A DNA stretch of 64,000 nucleotides from Pseudodesulfovibrio sp. Its GTDB lineage: Bacteria; Desulfobacterota; Desulfovibrionia; Desulfovibrionales; Desulfovibrionaceae. The DNA lies in contig JADGEX010000002.1 of NCBI GenBank assembly GCA_016744135.1, forward strand, positions 620,001 through 684,000. The letters are read 5' to 3'. The notes beneath the pieces were generated by a model. It worked only from the letters and a program-made list of their open reading frames with translations. It had not been told where the DNA came from and searched no databases. This document shows positions 63,805 to 64,000 of the stretch, piece by piece. The translations under genes were made by a program, and so were the position numbers. How positions within the stretch are numbered: the stretch's first letter is position 1; every line of letters begins with the position of its first letter.

Positions 63805-64000
63805 ACCGCCTTGGCTGACGAATACCCCGACAATTACCAGCGCAGACGCTGCGTATTGTATCCAATTGAGTCGTTCGTTGAGGAATAACATTCCCAAGAT
63901 AAGCGTGATGACCGGGATCAGATTGATAAAGGATGAGGCTTGGCCAACCGGGATTTTTGACATGCCGTAGTTATAGAGACCGTAGGCCAGGATAGTGACC
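63778..64000 (-). CDS. EamA/DMT-family transporter, partial
   Basis: The gene continues past the right edge; 73 C-terminal codons are visible. The frame reads VTILAYGLYNYGMSKIPVGQ, then ASSFINLIPVITLILGMLFL and IQYAASALVIVGVFVSQGG, typical of the second EamA repeat of ten-helix drug/metabolite transporters. The Met at 63961-63963 is internal. The substrate cannot be told. Confidence 0.8.
   Translation of the reverse strand, partial: VTILAYGLYNYGMSKIPVGQASSFINLIPVITLILGMLFLNERLNWIQYAASALVIVGVFVSQGGKKTDENAS

Noticed and set aside
1-64000. CRISPR arrays, prophage or insertion sequences
   Set aside because: No regularly spaced direct repeats, integrase or transposase genes, or terminal inverted repeats were seen on reading both strands.

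Overview
The window reads as a chromosomal segment of a delta-proteobacterial sulfate reducer of the Desulfovibrionaceae, probably of the Pseudodesulfovibrio/Desulfovibrio type. This is an inference from three things seen here: paired CbiK cobaltochelatases (one with a signal peptide) behind a cobalamin riboswitch, a futalosine-type menaquinone pathway (mqnA, mqnC, mqnD, mqnE), and the order tRNA-Thr/Tyr/Gly - tuf - rpmG - tRNA-Trp - secE - nusG. No phage, insertion sequence, CRISPR array or rRNA gene was seen.

Region 1 (1-8.1 kb): a cobalamin block on the minus strand. A cobalamin riboswitch with a terminator platform precedes a periplasmic CbiK, a BtuCDF-type ABC importer, precorrin-2 C20-methyltransferase and a cytoplasmic CbiK. 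Beyond a plus-strand PilZ gene lie a RACo-like ferredoxin/ASKHA corrinoid-activator candidate and a truncated methyltransferase gene. Region 2 (8.1-10.9 kb): a three-gene signalling operon in which the CheA kinase core lacks a recognisable phosphorylatable histidine and the Hpt domain sits in a separate Hpt-STAS-like protein, with a CheY-like receiver. Region 3 (11.1-15.1 kb, plus strand): a SpoU methyltransferase, a Sua5/YrdC protein, an AT-rich gene-free gap holding a near-perfect sigma-54 promoter followed by a long hairpin, then a NUDIX hydrolase, pdxA and gmhB. Region 4 (15.1-20.7 kb, minus): HD hydrolase - ddl - waaA - kdsB - carA - TPR protein. Region 5 (20.8-26.0 kb): an orphan membrane protein, hypD-hypE, cheV and a dus gene.

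Region 6 (26.6-58.1 kb) is a near-continuous translation/transcription supercluster: tRNAs, tuf, rpmG, secE, nusG, rplKAJL, rpoBC, rpsL-rpsG-fusA, then S10, spc and alpha operon genes to rplQ. tuf is not behind fusA but upstream of secE, and infA and adk are absent. A 73-74-nt tRNA-like relic lies between tRNA-Gly and tuf.

Region 7 (58.1-64 kb): a LysR regulator, then a futalosine menaquinone module. A TetR regulator heads a minus-strand tetR-mqnE-mqnC-mqnA operon that diverges from mqnD across a palindromic operator. The window ends in a truncated EamA-type transporter gene.

All calls come from reading the sequence. Family assignments rest on recognised motifs, not on database searches.
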